Assembly: GCA_964418695.1 (NCBI GenBank)
Contig: CAYQMN010000009.1
Span: 1 to 64,000 of the forward strand
Direction of reading: 5' to 3'
DNA length: 64,000 bases
Source of the DNA: Prado023 sp964418695
Lineage (GTDB): Bacteria > Actinomycetota > Actinomycetes > S36-B12 > CAIYMF01
The notes below the pieces were generated by a model, which searched no databases, was not told the DNA's origin, and saw only the letters and a program-made list of their open reading frames with translations. Positions 43,725 through 51,218 of the stretch are shown here, in pieces. The position numbers were made by a program, and so were the translations under genes. Each line of letters begins with the position of its first letter. Position 1 is the first letter of the stretch.

Positions 43725-45245
43725 ATGCCCAACTACCTGTCCCCAGGTGTCTACGTAGAAGAGGTCGAGGCCGGTTCGCGCCCCATCGAGGGTGTCGGGA
43801 CCGCGGTCGCGGCCTTCATCGGGCTCGCCGAGCGCGGGCCCCTCAACCAGCCCACGCTGGTGACCAACTGGACCCAGTACACCGCCACGTTCGGCGACTT
43901 CGTGGCCGGGGCCTACCTGGCCCAGGCCGTGTACGGGTACTTCCTCAACGGCGGTGGCGCGGCGTATGTCGTGCGCATCGGCAACGAGGAGGCCGACGAC
44001 AGCACGCCGGCGCTGCCCCCGCCCGCCGAGGCGGAGGTGGGCGGCTTCCGGGTCAAGGCGCTGGAGGCCGGCTCCGACATCTCCGTCGAGGTCACCGACG
44101 CGCACGGCGAGAACCTGCCTGACGAGAGCTTCCGGCTGGTCGTCTACCGGGGCAACGAGCAGGCCGAGTCCTACGACGTGGTCACGCCGAAGCGGGGCAA
44201 GGAGTACCTGGTCACCGCGACCAAGGGCTCCAAGCTGATCGCGGTGGAGCAGGTCGCCGGCGGCGCGGTCGCCCGGCCGGGCAACCAGCGCGTGGGTCTG
44301 GCGGTGCCCCCGTCCGCACCGGCCGAGGTCGAGAGCCTCAGCCCGCAGGACTACGTCGGCGACGTCGCCGACCGGACCGGGTTCTCCGGCCTGGAGGCCG
44401 TGGACGAGGTCACGATGGTGGCCGTCCCGGACCTGATGGCCGCCTACCAGCAGGGGGCGCTGGACCTGGAGGGCGTCAAGGCCGTCCAGCTGGCGATGAT
44501 CGCCCACTGCGAGTTGATGGGCGACCGGATCGCCATCCTCGACCCGCCGCCGGGCCTGAGCCCGCAGCAGATCAAGGAGTGGCGCGTCGACACGGCCGGC
44601 TACGACTCCAAGTACGCCGCGCTCTACTACCCGTGGGTCAAGGTCTTCGACCCGGCGACCTCGGCGAACATCTTCGTCCCGCCGTCCGGGCACATGGCCG
44701 GCATCTGGGCCCGCACCGACGACACCCGCGGCGTGCACAAGGCGCCGGCCAACGAGGTGGTGCGCGGCGCGATCGCACTGGAGGTCCAGCTCACCAAGGG
44801 CGAGCACGACCAGCTCAACCCGGTCGGGATCAACTGCGTGCGGACGTTCCCCGGCCGCGGGATCCGCGTGTGGGGTGCGCGCACCCTGAGCAGCGACCCG
44901 GCGTGGCGCTACCTGAACGTCCGCCGACTGTTCAACTACCTGGAGGAGTCGGTCCTCAACGGCACCCAGTGGGTCGTGTTCGAGCCGAACGACGACGCCC
45001 TGTGGGCGCGCATCCGGCGCACGATCAGCGCGTTCCTCGTCAACGAGTGGCGCAAGGGAGCTCTGTTCGGGCTCACCCCGGACGAGGCGTTCTACGTCAA
45101 GTGCGACCGCGAGACCAACCCCGCGGAGGCGATCGACGCGGGCATGGTCACCTGCGAGATCGGCATCGCTCCGGTGAAGCCCGCCGAGTTCGTCATCTTC
45201 CGGCTCGCCCAGTTCTCGGGCGGCACGAGCCTGGTCAACGAGTAG
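43725..45245 (+). CDS. eCIS contractile sheath protein
   Basis: This 506-residue protein is the contractile sheath that surrounds the inner tube and shortens to drive injection. It begins with the family signature LSPGVYVEEVEAGSRPIEGVGTAVAAF, and ends with the conserved domain that interlocks subunits (GIRVWGARTLSSDPAWRYLNVRRL, then EEVFYVKC-type and FVIFRLAQFSGG). The middle (about residues 95-180) is a species-variable surface domain. Only one sheath gene is present, unlike the two or three of Afp and PVC loci. AGGAGGAGCCCG precedes the ATG. Confidence 0.95.
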   Translation: MPNYLSPGVYVEEVEAGSRPIEGVGTAVAAFIGLAERGPLNQPTLVTNWTQYTATFGDFVAGAYLAQAVYGYFLNGGGAAYVVRIGNEEADDSTPALPPPAEAEVGGFRVKALEAGSDISVEVTDAHGENLPDESFRLVVYRGNEQAESYDVVTPKRGKEYLVTATKGSKLIAVEQVAGGAVARPGNQRVGLAVPPSAPAEVESLSPQDYVGDVADRTGFSGLEAVDEVTMVAVPDLMAAYQQGALDLEGVKAVQLAMIAHCELMGDRIAILDPPPGLSPQQIKEWRVDTAGYDSKYAALYYPWVKVFDPATSANIFVPPSGHMAGIWARTDDTRGVHKAPANEVVRGAIALEVQLTKGEHDQLNPVGINCVRTFPGRGIRVWGARTLSSDPAWRYLNVRRLFNYLEESVLNGTQWVVFEPNDDALWARIRRTISAFLVNEWRKGALFGLTPDEAFYVKCDRETNPAEAIDAGMVTCEIGIAPVKPAEFVIFRLAQFSGGTSLVNE

Positions 45246-45259
45246 GAGAGTGAGGGGCG

Positions 45260-45706
45260 ATGCCCAGTTGGGGTGACGGCGATTCCGCGGTAGGCCATTC
45301 CTTCGGAGTGGAGTTCGACGGGATCCAGATCAAGGCGATCACCGAGGTGACCGGCCTGAAGATGGAGCAGGACGTCATCGAGCTCAAGCAGAACATGGCC
45401 GATGGCAAGTACCAGATCAAGAAGCTCCCGGGTCGGTACAAGGCGGGCGAGGTCACCTTGACCCGGCCGCTCACCGACGACGCCAGCTTCGACAAGTGGA
45501 TGCAGGACTCCCGCCTCGGGAAGATGACGGGGGTCCGCAAGGGCGCCACCATCACGATCTTCGACTACGAAGGCCAGCCGGTGAAGAAGTACAACCTCAC
45601 CAATGCGTGGCCCAAGAGCCTGGAGCTCAGCACTCTCAAGGCCGGGGACACCAGCGTCCTGACCGAGAAGCTGTCCATCGTGTACGAGACCATGGAACCT
45701 GAGTGA
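45260..45706 (+). CDS. eCIS inner tube protein (gp19/Hcp-like)
   Basis: This 148-residue protein of the phage T4 gp19 family forms the inner tube through which cargo is delivered. Typical features are HSFGVEFDGIQIKAITEVTGLKMEQDVIE at the start and RGKMTGVRKGATITIFDYEG-type beta hairpins. It is 14 bp after the sheath gene with a GGAGAGTGAGGG ribosome site. It differs from the second tube-like protein at 50 kb, which probably joins tube to baseplate. Confidence 0.93.
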   Translation: MPSWGDGDSAVGHSFGVEFDGIQIKAITEVTGLKMEQDVIELKQNMADGKYQIKKLPGRYKAGEVTLTRPLTDDASFDKWMQDSRLGKMTGVRKGATITIFDYEGQPVKKYNLTNAWPKSLELSTLKAGDTSVLTEKLSIVYETMEPE

Positions 45707-46161
45707 TGCGCAGGTCGCTCAACGTCGTCGACCCCTCGGGGGGTCTCCCCGAAGGGGTCGACCAGGCTGAGCAGGCGCCCGAGGCGTCGACCCTGCAGAC
45801 CGAGTTCGCGTTCACGCTGCCGCGCGGGTTCGTCGACGAGTCCGGGACGGTCCACCGCACCGGGCACATGCGCCTGGCGACCGCGCGCGACGAGCTGGTG
45901 CCGCTGCGTGACGACCGGGTCCGGGAGAACCCCGCGTACCTGACCGTGGTCCTGCTGGGCCGGGTCATCACCGACCTGGGCACGCTGCGCCGGGTGGACG
46001 CCTCCGTGGTCGAGGAGATGTTCGCCTCCGACCTGGCGTTCCTGCAGGACTTCTACCGGCGGATCAACGCCGAGGGGCACACCCTCGCGGCGGTGACCTG
46101 CCCCGAGTGCCATCACGGGTTCGCCGTGGATGTGGGCGGCGGGCGCCTGGGGGAATCGTGA
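45706..46161 (+). CDS. Phage-tail-assembly-like protein, first of an overlapping pair
   Basis: This 151-residue protein resembles the small tail assembly proteins that follow tube genes in phages and eCIS loci. It has an N-terminal acidic stretch, a beta-rich centre with THRTGHMRLATARDELVPL-like sequence, a helical part (RVITDLGTLRRVDASVVEEM) and a C-terminal CPECHHGF with one CxxC pair. The start overlaps the tube stop as TGATG. Its stop overlaps the start of the DUF6760 gene as GTGA, and a run of five G lies four codons before the stop, so a -1 frameshift could fuse the two products. Confidence 0.8.
   Translation: MRRSLNVVDPSGGLPEGVDQAEQAPEASTLQTEFAFTLPRGFVDESGTVHRTGHMRLATARDELVPLRDDRVRENPAYLTVVLLGRVITDLGTLRRVDASVVEEMFASDLAFLQDFYRRINAEGHTLAAVTCPECHHGFAVDVGGGRLGES
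46149..46161 (+). promoter_or_regulatory. Candidate -1 ribosomal frameshift site
   Basis: The zero-frame codons here are CTG GGG GAA TCG TGA. A one-base slip back on the G run (46149-46153) would read GGG GGA ATC GTG and continue in the frame of the DUF6760 gene, giving a fused protein of about 200 residues. The frame downstream is open from before 46107. The same bases contain the GTG start at 46158. Confidence 0.45.
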
Positions 46162-46310
46162 CGTACGCGGCCGATCGGCTCTGGTCGGAGGTCGCGTACG
46201 TGGCGCACAACCTGCACTGGCCGCTGGACGAGATTCTCGACTTGGAGCATCCGGATCGCCAGCGGTTCGTGGCGGAGATCGCCCGCCTCAACGAGGCGGC
46301 AGGACGGTGA
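46158..46310 (+). CDS. DUF6760-like mini-protein (gpE-prime-like)
   Basis: This 50-residue protein (GTG 46158) reads VAYVAHNLHWPLDEILDLEH and ends RQRFVAEIARLNEAAGR. The HWP...EI.DLE...R..FV.EI pattern is that of DUF6760 and recalls the frameshift product of the P2 tail gene E, where HWP and a following helix are conserved. It is too short for most gene finders. The GTGA overlap with the preceding gene allows either reinitiation or frameshift expression. It probably acts as an assembly chaperone for the inner tube or a tape measure. Confidence 0.75.
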   Translation: MTYAADRLWSEVAYVAHNLHWPLDEILDLEHPDRQRFVAEIARLNEAAGR

Positions 46311-46314
46311 GGCG

Positions 46315-49300
46315 ATGGGACTGTGGGGATGGCTGACCGGGGAGCGGGCGACGTCGCGCGACGTGTCCGCTTCAGCGCGTGCTGCCCTCCCGGCCGGCCC
46401 AGCCCCGGCTGAGTCCCCGGCTTCCTCGACAGGGGGGGTGGTTCCGGGGGATTCGGGGGCCGTGAGCTCGGTCGGTGACTCGAGCCCGGTCTGGGCTCCG
46501 GCTTCGGCTCGACCCGCCGCGCCCGCCGATCCCGGGTGGCGTGCGTTGGCCCCCGTGCAGCGCGCGGTGGTCGCCCCCACGCTGGTCAGCGGCCCGGCCT
46601 CGTTCGAGTCGCGGTTGGCCACGCGGGCGAACCCGGGATTCCTGCGCCCGCTGGCCCACGCGGTCGATCCCAGCGTCCCGGCCGGGGTGATGCACGGGCT
46701 GCTCCAGCCGGCCGGCGAGCCGCAGGCGCTGCCGATGGACGCCGCGCCCGACATCCCCCAGGGCCCGGACTCCGTCCAGCGCCAGTCGGTCACCCACTTC
46801 GCGGACCCGACCCGCCCGGTCCAGCGACTCACCAGCGCCAGCGCACCCGCCGGGCTCGCCCGCCCGATGCCCGTGGTCGAGGCGCCGCGTGTGCCGAGCC
46901 CGCCGGCGGCGCCCAGTGCTCCCGAGCCGGCCGACGCGCCGGCGGCGTCGGATCAGACCGCGCAGGGACCGACAGCCGACCCCGCTGCACCGACGCCCGA
47001 CCCGGCTGAGCGGCCGTTGATCGGCCAGTCGCAGCGGGGCGACCAGGCGCCCGCGGCGCTGGACGCCGGGCAGGGTCCGGGCGGTTCCCCGGCGTCTGCG
47101 CCGGCCGGTCCCCCGATAGGCCCACGAGATGCCGGGTCGGCGTCCGAGCCGATCCGCGAGGCGCCGGGCGCCCGGGAGTCGTCCGGTCGCGGGTCGTCAG
47201 CGGGTGCGCCGCCGGCCTCACCCGGCGGGCTGCCCTCGGTGCAGCTGCTCGGCGAGTCTGGCCCGATCACCGCGAGCGCTGCGTCGGCTGCCCCGCTCCC
47301 GCATGCGCCGGGGGAGGGCGCGGCCTTCGAGGCCGTCGCCACCACGGGGGCGCAGACCGAGGGCCTGGAGGTGGTGCCCCTGGCCCAGCCGGGTCGCCCG
47401 CCCGAGCCGTCCATGCCGTCCCGAGGGGCCGGCACCCCGACCGACGCGAGCGGACCGCCCGCGGTGCAGCGGCAGGTCGGCGACGCAGGGACACCGGGTG
47501 CGGCGACGGGTGCAGGTCCGTCGGCGGACGCGAGCCCTCCGGCGCAGACCGCCTCTCCGACAGAGACCGCCTCTCCGACAGACACAGCCTCTCCGATAGA
47601 CACAGCCAGCGCGGCGGTGCCCCCGGGCCCCGCGCATCAGGGGGGGCACGAGACCACGGCCGGGGAGCCGGGTGCACCCTCCCCGGTCGCGGCGGGGGAG
47701 TCGGTCCCGACGCCACCGGCGCCCCCCGCCGCCGGATCCCCCGCGCCGGGCGAGTCCGCAGCAGCCGGGGCGCCCGGGAGCGCGCAGGCTGCGGATGCTC
47801 CCCTGCTCGGGGAGCGTCCTGCACTGGGTTCCGCCCTGGCCGGTGACGCGCCCGCACCAGTCCAGCGCGAGGCCGCCGCGGAGCCGATCGGGGGGGCGGG
47901 AACCGGCCACGCGACCACGCCGAGCCCCACGACGGCATCGAGCCGCGAGGCGCCCTCGCTGCCCTCCTTCGCGCTCCCGCCGTCCGCCCCCGCGTCGCCG
48001 CTGCGGCTGGGTCTCGGGGCGCCGATGCATCAGCTCCCACCGACCGCCGGCGGGCAGGTCCAGCGTTCCGTGGGCAACGACCAGCTGCTCGCCGCGCTCC
48101 AACGGGCCTCCGATCCGACACCCACCGTGAGTGCCTCGGCCGGGCAGCCGGGAGGACCGGCCCGGCAGCCGGCCGAGGCCGGGGTCGCCCAACCCGCCGT
48201 CCCGACTGGCGAGACGGCCGGGCCTGGGACCACCGGGCCTGGGACCACCGGGCCCGGGACGACCGAGTCCGGGACGACTGAGTCCGGGACGACCGAGTCC
48301 GGGACCGCCACGGCCGACTCTCAGGCGGCCGATGCCGGCCCGCCCGACCCGACGCGCGACTCCGCGCTCCCGACAGATGCCGGCCCCTGGTCACCCTCTG
48401 CCGAGGAGGCCGCCGCGGACCCCGGGGTGCCGCTCACGCCATGGCCGCCGGCCCCGCTGGTCGCCCGGCTGCCCGCCGACGAGGGCGAGTCCCTGCCGCT
48501 GACGCCCTGGCGCGGCCTCGCTGCGATGCACGACGCTGGTGGCCCGCCCAGCGTGCCGCCGGTCGCGGTCCCTGCCACGCCGTTCCCCGCGACCAGCCCC
48601 TTGCCCGCCGCGCCCGGAGGTGGCTCAGCGGTCTCGGGCTCCCGCTCGCGTCCGGCACCCGGGTCGGGCGCGTCGACCGGGTCCGGCGGTCACGCGGGAA
48701 GCGCCGGAGCGGCGGCGGTCCAGCGGTCCTCGGTCGGCCAGGGGGCGGGCCCGGTCGGCCGAGCAGCCCCAGGCGCAGGCAACCCCGCCGGCCCGGGCCA
48801 CAGCCCGCCCGGGGCACCGGGCCTGCCCCGGACCCAGCCGGTCCAGCACCTGCAGGGGGGGCCAGGTGGCCCGGGTGGTCAGGGTGGCCCGAGCGGCACG
48901 AGCATCCCGGCGTCGGGCCCGAGCGGCACGAGCACCTCGGCGTCGAGCGCCGCGATGAGCGCCGCCCCCGGCGCGCCGTCCCCGCCCGGACTCGGCGCCC
49001 ACGAGCCACCGACCCGGCCCGCCGACCCGACGGGCTCGACCAGCCCAGCGCCGGGCTACCCGACAGACTCGCCCGGCCTGGCGCCCGGGCACTCGACGGG
49101 CTCGGCGTCCTCCGCTCGCCTGCCGGCGGCGCTCCAGCGCGTCCCGGCGTTGCCGATCGAGATGCTGGGCCTGCAGCGCTCACCCACGTCGAGCGCGCCC
49201 ACGAGCAGCGGGCCGGCGTCGTCCGGAGCGCCCGCGACCGCATCGCCCAGCGGGCCGATGCCGCGCGGCACAAGCGATCTGCCATCACTGCCCACGAGCG

Positions 49301-50010
49301 GCGGATTCGGCTGGTCGCCGCTCACCGTCGCGGGCGGACAGAGCCCGGCGACGGGCTGGGGGGTCGCGGCTGCGGCGGATTCTACGGGGCCAGCCACGCC
49401 GACCAGCGGCGCGTCAGGAAGCCCGTCCACCCTGGGCGCCGGGCGGGCAAGCGTGCAGCGCGCGTGGTCACCGTCGCCGTCCACCGGGGCCACTCCCGAC
49501 TCCGCCCTGCGCCGAGCCGCGGCCGGACCAGCCGCGGTCGCAACGCAGTTCTCGCCGATGTCCTCCCCGCCGACGCCCACGTCGATGCCGTCGACTCCGC
49601 TCTCGGCCACGGGACCCAGGACCACGTCACCCTCCGCCCCAGCCTTGCCCACGATCGCCCGCTCCGCACCCGACGCCGGGTCGATGGCGGTGGCCGCCGG
49701 GATCGCTCAGCGCGAGGCCGACGGATCGGTGACCTTCGCCCCGCCGCCCGACGTGCAGCGCGCCCCCGCGGGCGCCTCCGGCGGACCTCCGCCGCCGACC
49801 GTCCAGACCGCACTCGCCGCCCCCGCCCCGCCCGAACCCACTCCCACCCCCACGCCCGCCGAGGGCGCCGCCCCACCGCCCGCGGCACCCTCCGGCGAGG
49901 AGCTGGAGCAGCTGGCCATCAAGCTCTACCCGCGGATCGCCCGGCAGCTGCGCATCGAGCTGACCCGTGAGCGGGACCGCCGCGGCACCCTCACGGACTT
50001 CAGGCACTAG
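46315..50010 (+). CDS. 1231-residue Pro/Ala/Gly/Ser-rich eCIS protein with VQR motifs
   Basis: This very long, probably disordered protein lies where tail loci often place the tape measure. It begins MGLWGWLTGERATSRD and is dominated by Pro, Ala, Gly, Ser and Thr. Short VQR/LQR motifs recur about every 50-120 residues (for example PVQRAVV, AVQRQVG, QVQRSVGNDQLLAALQR, SVQRAWS, DVQRAPA), the same tripeptide that punctuates the DUF4157 protein. Local tandem repeats encode Gly-Thr-Thr-(Gly/Glu)-(Pro/Ser) near 48230-48300. Only the last 40 residues look ordered and helical (LAIKLYPRIARQLRIELTRE), a tail I associate with proteins at this position in actinobacterial eCIS loci. The ATG is 4 bp after the DUF6760 stop. 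Confidence 0.8.
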   Translation: MGLWGWLTGERATSRDVSASARAALPAGPAPAESPASSTGGVVPGDSGAVSSVGDSSPVWAPASARPAAPADPGWRALAPVQRAVVAPTLVSGPASFESRLATRANPGFLRPLAHAVDPSVPAGVMHGLLQPAGEPQALPMDAAPDIPQGPDSVQRQSVTHFADPTRPVQRLTSASAPAGLARPMPVVEAPRVPSPPAAPSAPEPADAPAASDQTAQGPTADPAAPTPDPAERPLIGQSQRGDQAPAALDAGQGPGGSPASAPAGPPIGPRDAGSASEPIREAPGARESSGRGSSAGAPPASPGGLPSVQLLGESGPITASAASAAPLPHAPGEGAAFEAVATTGAQTEGLEVVPLAQPGRPPEPSMPSRGAGTPTDASGPPAVQRQVGDAGTPGAATGAGPSADASPPAQTASPTETASPTDTASPIDTASAAVPPGPAHQGGHETTAGEPGAPSPVAAGESVPTPPAPPAAGSPAPGESAAAGAPGSAQAADAPLLGERPALGSALAGDAPAPVQREAAAEPIGGAGTGHATTPSPTTASSREAPSLPSFALPPSAPASPLRLGLGAPMHQLPPTAGGQVQRSVGNDQLLAALQRASDPTPTVSASAGQPGGPARQPAEAGVAQPAVPTGETAGPGTTGPGTTGPGTTESGTTESGTTESGTATADSQAADAGPPDPTRDSALPTDAGPWSPSAEEAAADPGVPLTPWPPAPLVARLPADEGESLPLTPWRGLAAMHDAGGPPSVPPVAVPATPFPATSPLPAAPGGGSAVSGSRSRPAPGSGASTGSGGHAGSAGAAAVQRSSVGQGAGPVGRAAPGAGNPAGPGHSPPGAPGLPRTQPVQHLQGGPGGPGGQGGPSGTSIPASGPSGTSTSASSAAMSAAPGAPSPPGLGAHEPPTRPADPTGSTSPAPGYPTDSPGLAPGHSTGSASSARLPAALQRVPALPIEMLGLQRSPTSSAPTSSGPASSGAPATASPSGPMPRGTSDLPSLPTSGGFGWSPLTVAGGQSPATGWGVAAAADSTGPATPTSGASGSPSTLGAGRASVQRAWSPSPSTGATPDSALRRAAAGPAAVATQFSPMSSPPTPTSMPSTPLSATGPRTTSPSAPALPTIARSAPDAGSMAVAAGIAQREADGSVTFAPPPDVQRAPAGASGGPPPPTVQTALAAPAPPEPTPTPTPAEGAAPPPAAPSGEELEQLAIKLYPRIARQLRIELTRERDRRGTLTDFRH

Positions 50011-50018
50011 GAGCGGAC

Positions 50019-50456
50019 ATGGCAGCCACCGACGACCCCGCGGTCACCGTCGCTTTCGCGGTCACCGTGGACGGGATCGAGCTGGGCTCGTTCAACTCGT
50101 GCGAGGGGCTGGGCATCGAGGTCGTGATCGAGCAGCGGGAGGAGGGCGGCAACAACACGTTCGTGCACCAGCTGCCCACGCGGCTGAAGTACCCGAACAT
50201 CAAGCTCTCCCGGCCGTTGACGTCGGAGACGGAGAAGGTCGCCAAGTGGTTCCAGAGCATGTCCACCGGAGTCACGCGCAAGACCGGGCAGATCGTGGCC
50301 ATGCGTGCCGACGGCTCGGTGGTCGCGCGCTGGGGGCTGACCGGCGTGGTGCCCGTGCGGTGGAGCGGGCCGAGCCTGAATCCCGACTCGCCCAAGGTCG
50401 CCACCGAGACCATCGAGATCGCGTACCACGGCTTCGCCGAGGTCAAGGGCTCGTAG
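50019..50456 (+). CDS. Second tube-like eCIS protein (tube initiator, gp19 family)
   Basis: This 145-residue protein belongs to the T4 gp19-like tail tube family: VAFAVTVDGIELGSFNSCEG at the start, a long loop with RLKYPNIKLSRPLTSETEKV, and FAEV near the end. It is distinct in sequence from the main tube protein at 45.3 kb and sits beside the LysM baseplate gene, as expected for the adaptor that joins tube and baseplate (Afp5 type). TAGGAGCGGAC precedes the ATG at 50019. Confidence 0.9.
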   Translation: MAATDDPAVTVAFAVTVDGIELGSFNSCEGLGIEVVIEQREEGGNNTFVHQLPTRLKYPNIKLSRPLTSETEKVAKWFQSMSTGVTRKTGQIVAMRADGSVVARWGLTGVVPVRWSGPSLNPDSPKVATETIEIAYHGFAEVKGS

Positions 50457-50467
50457 GAGGCATCACG

Positions 50468-51217
50468 ATGGCCAGCCCGATCGGCTTCTCCGCCACTCCC
50501 ACCACCGCGTCCGGGGGGAGTGCGGCCCCCAAGCTCGAGCACGCCTATCTGGAGGTCCGCGATCCGCCGGCCAGCGGTCAGACCAACCCGGGCGGGGTGC
50601 GCGGCCGGATCGACTTCCAGTTCAACCCCAAGGAGCTGAAGATCGCCAAGACGGCCAAGTGGAAGCGCGAGACCCAGCGCAACAAGAAGTCCAGTGGCGT
50701 GCCCGAGTACGGCGGCACCGACCCGATCAAGCTCACCCTGGACATGTTCCTGGACGCCACCGAGAAGATGGACGACGGCGTGGTCAAGACCGTCGAGAAG
50801 CTCTTCGAGCTGGTCGTGCCCACCGCCCAGACCCTGTCGGCGGGCAAGGGCATCCCGCCGCTGGTCATCTTCCGGTGGGGCGGCCTGGCCGGCTTCGTGG
50901 CGCTGGTCTCCAGCGTGTCGGTCACGTACTCGCTGTTCACGCCCAGCGGGGTGCCGGTGCGCGGCACCGCGCAGGTGACGCTGGAGGAGCTCACCTCGGA
51001 GTTCCCGGCCCAGAACCCGACGTCGGGCTCGCAGTACCCCAAGGCCACCCAGATCCTCGTGGAGGGCGACACGCTGCAGAGCCTGGCCAGCCGCGAGTAC
51101 GGCGACCCCAACCGCTGGCGCGAGCTGGCGGCTGCCAACGGCATCGACGACCCGCTCGCGATCCGGCCCGGGATGACCATCCTGCTGCCCGCCGCAGCCG
51201 ACCTGAGGAGCCGCTGA
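50468..51217 (+). CDS. LysM-containing eCIS baseplate protein
   Basis: This 249-residue protein has an N-terminal baseplate domain (RIDFQFNPKELKIAKTAKWK; residues about 25-180) and a C-terminal LysM-like domain (ILVEGDTLQSLASREYGDPN, then RWRELAAANGI and LAIRPGMTILLP). Homologues (T4 gp53 / Afp7 type) join the tube initiator to the spike and wedge. GGAGGCATCACG precedes the ATG. The VgrG-like gene starts just after its stop. Confidence 0.9.
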   Translation: MASPIGFSATPTTASGGSAAPKLEHAYLEVRDPPASGQTNPGGVRGRIDFQFNPKELKIAKTAKWKRETQRNKKSSGVPEYGGTDPIKLTLDMFLDATEKMDDGVVKTVEKLFELVVPTAQTLSAGKGIPPLVIFRWGGLAGFVALVSSVSVTYSLFTPSGVPVRGTAQVTLEELTSEFPAQNPTSGSQYPKATQILVEGDTLQSLASREYGDPNRWRELAAANGIDDPLAIRPGMTILLPAAADLRSR

Positions 51218-51218
51218 C

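Noticed and set aside
46315..50010. Secreted mucin-like or PE/PPE-like surface protein
   Set aside because: There is no signal peptide or PE/PPE motif, and the tight position inside the eCIS operon argues for a role in that machine.
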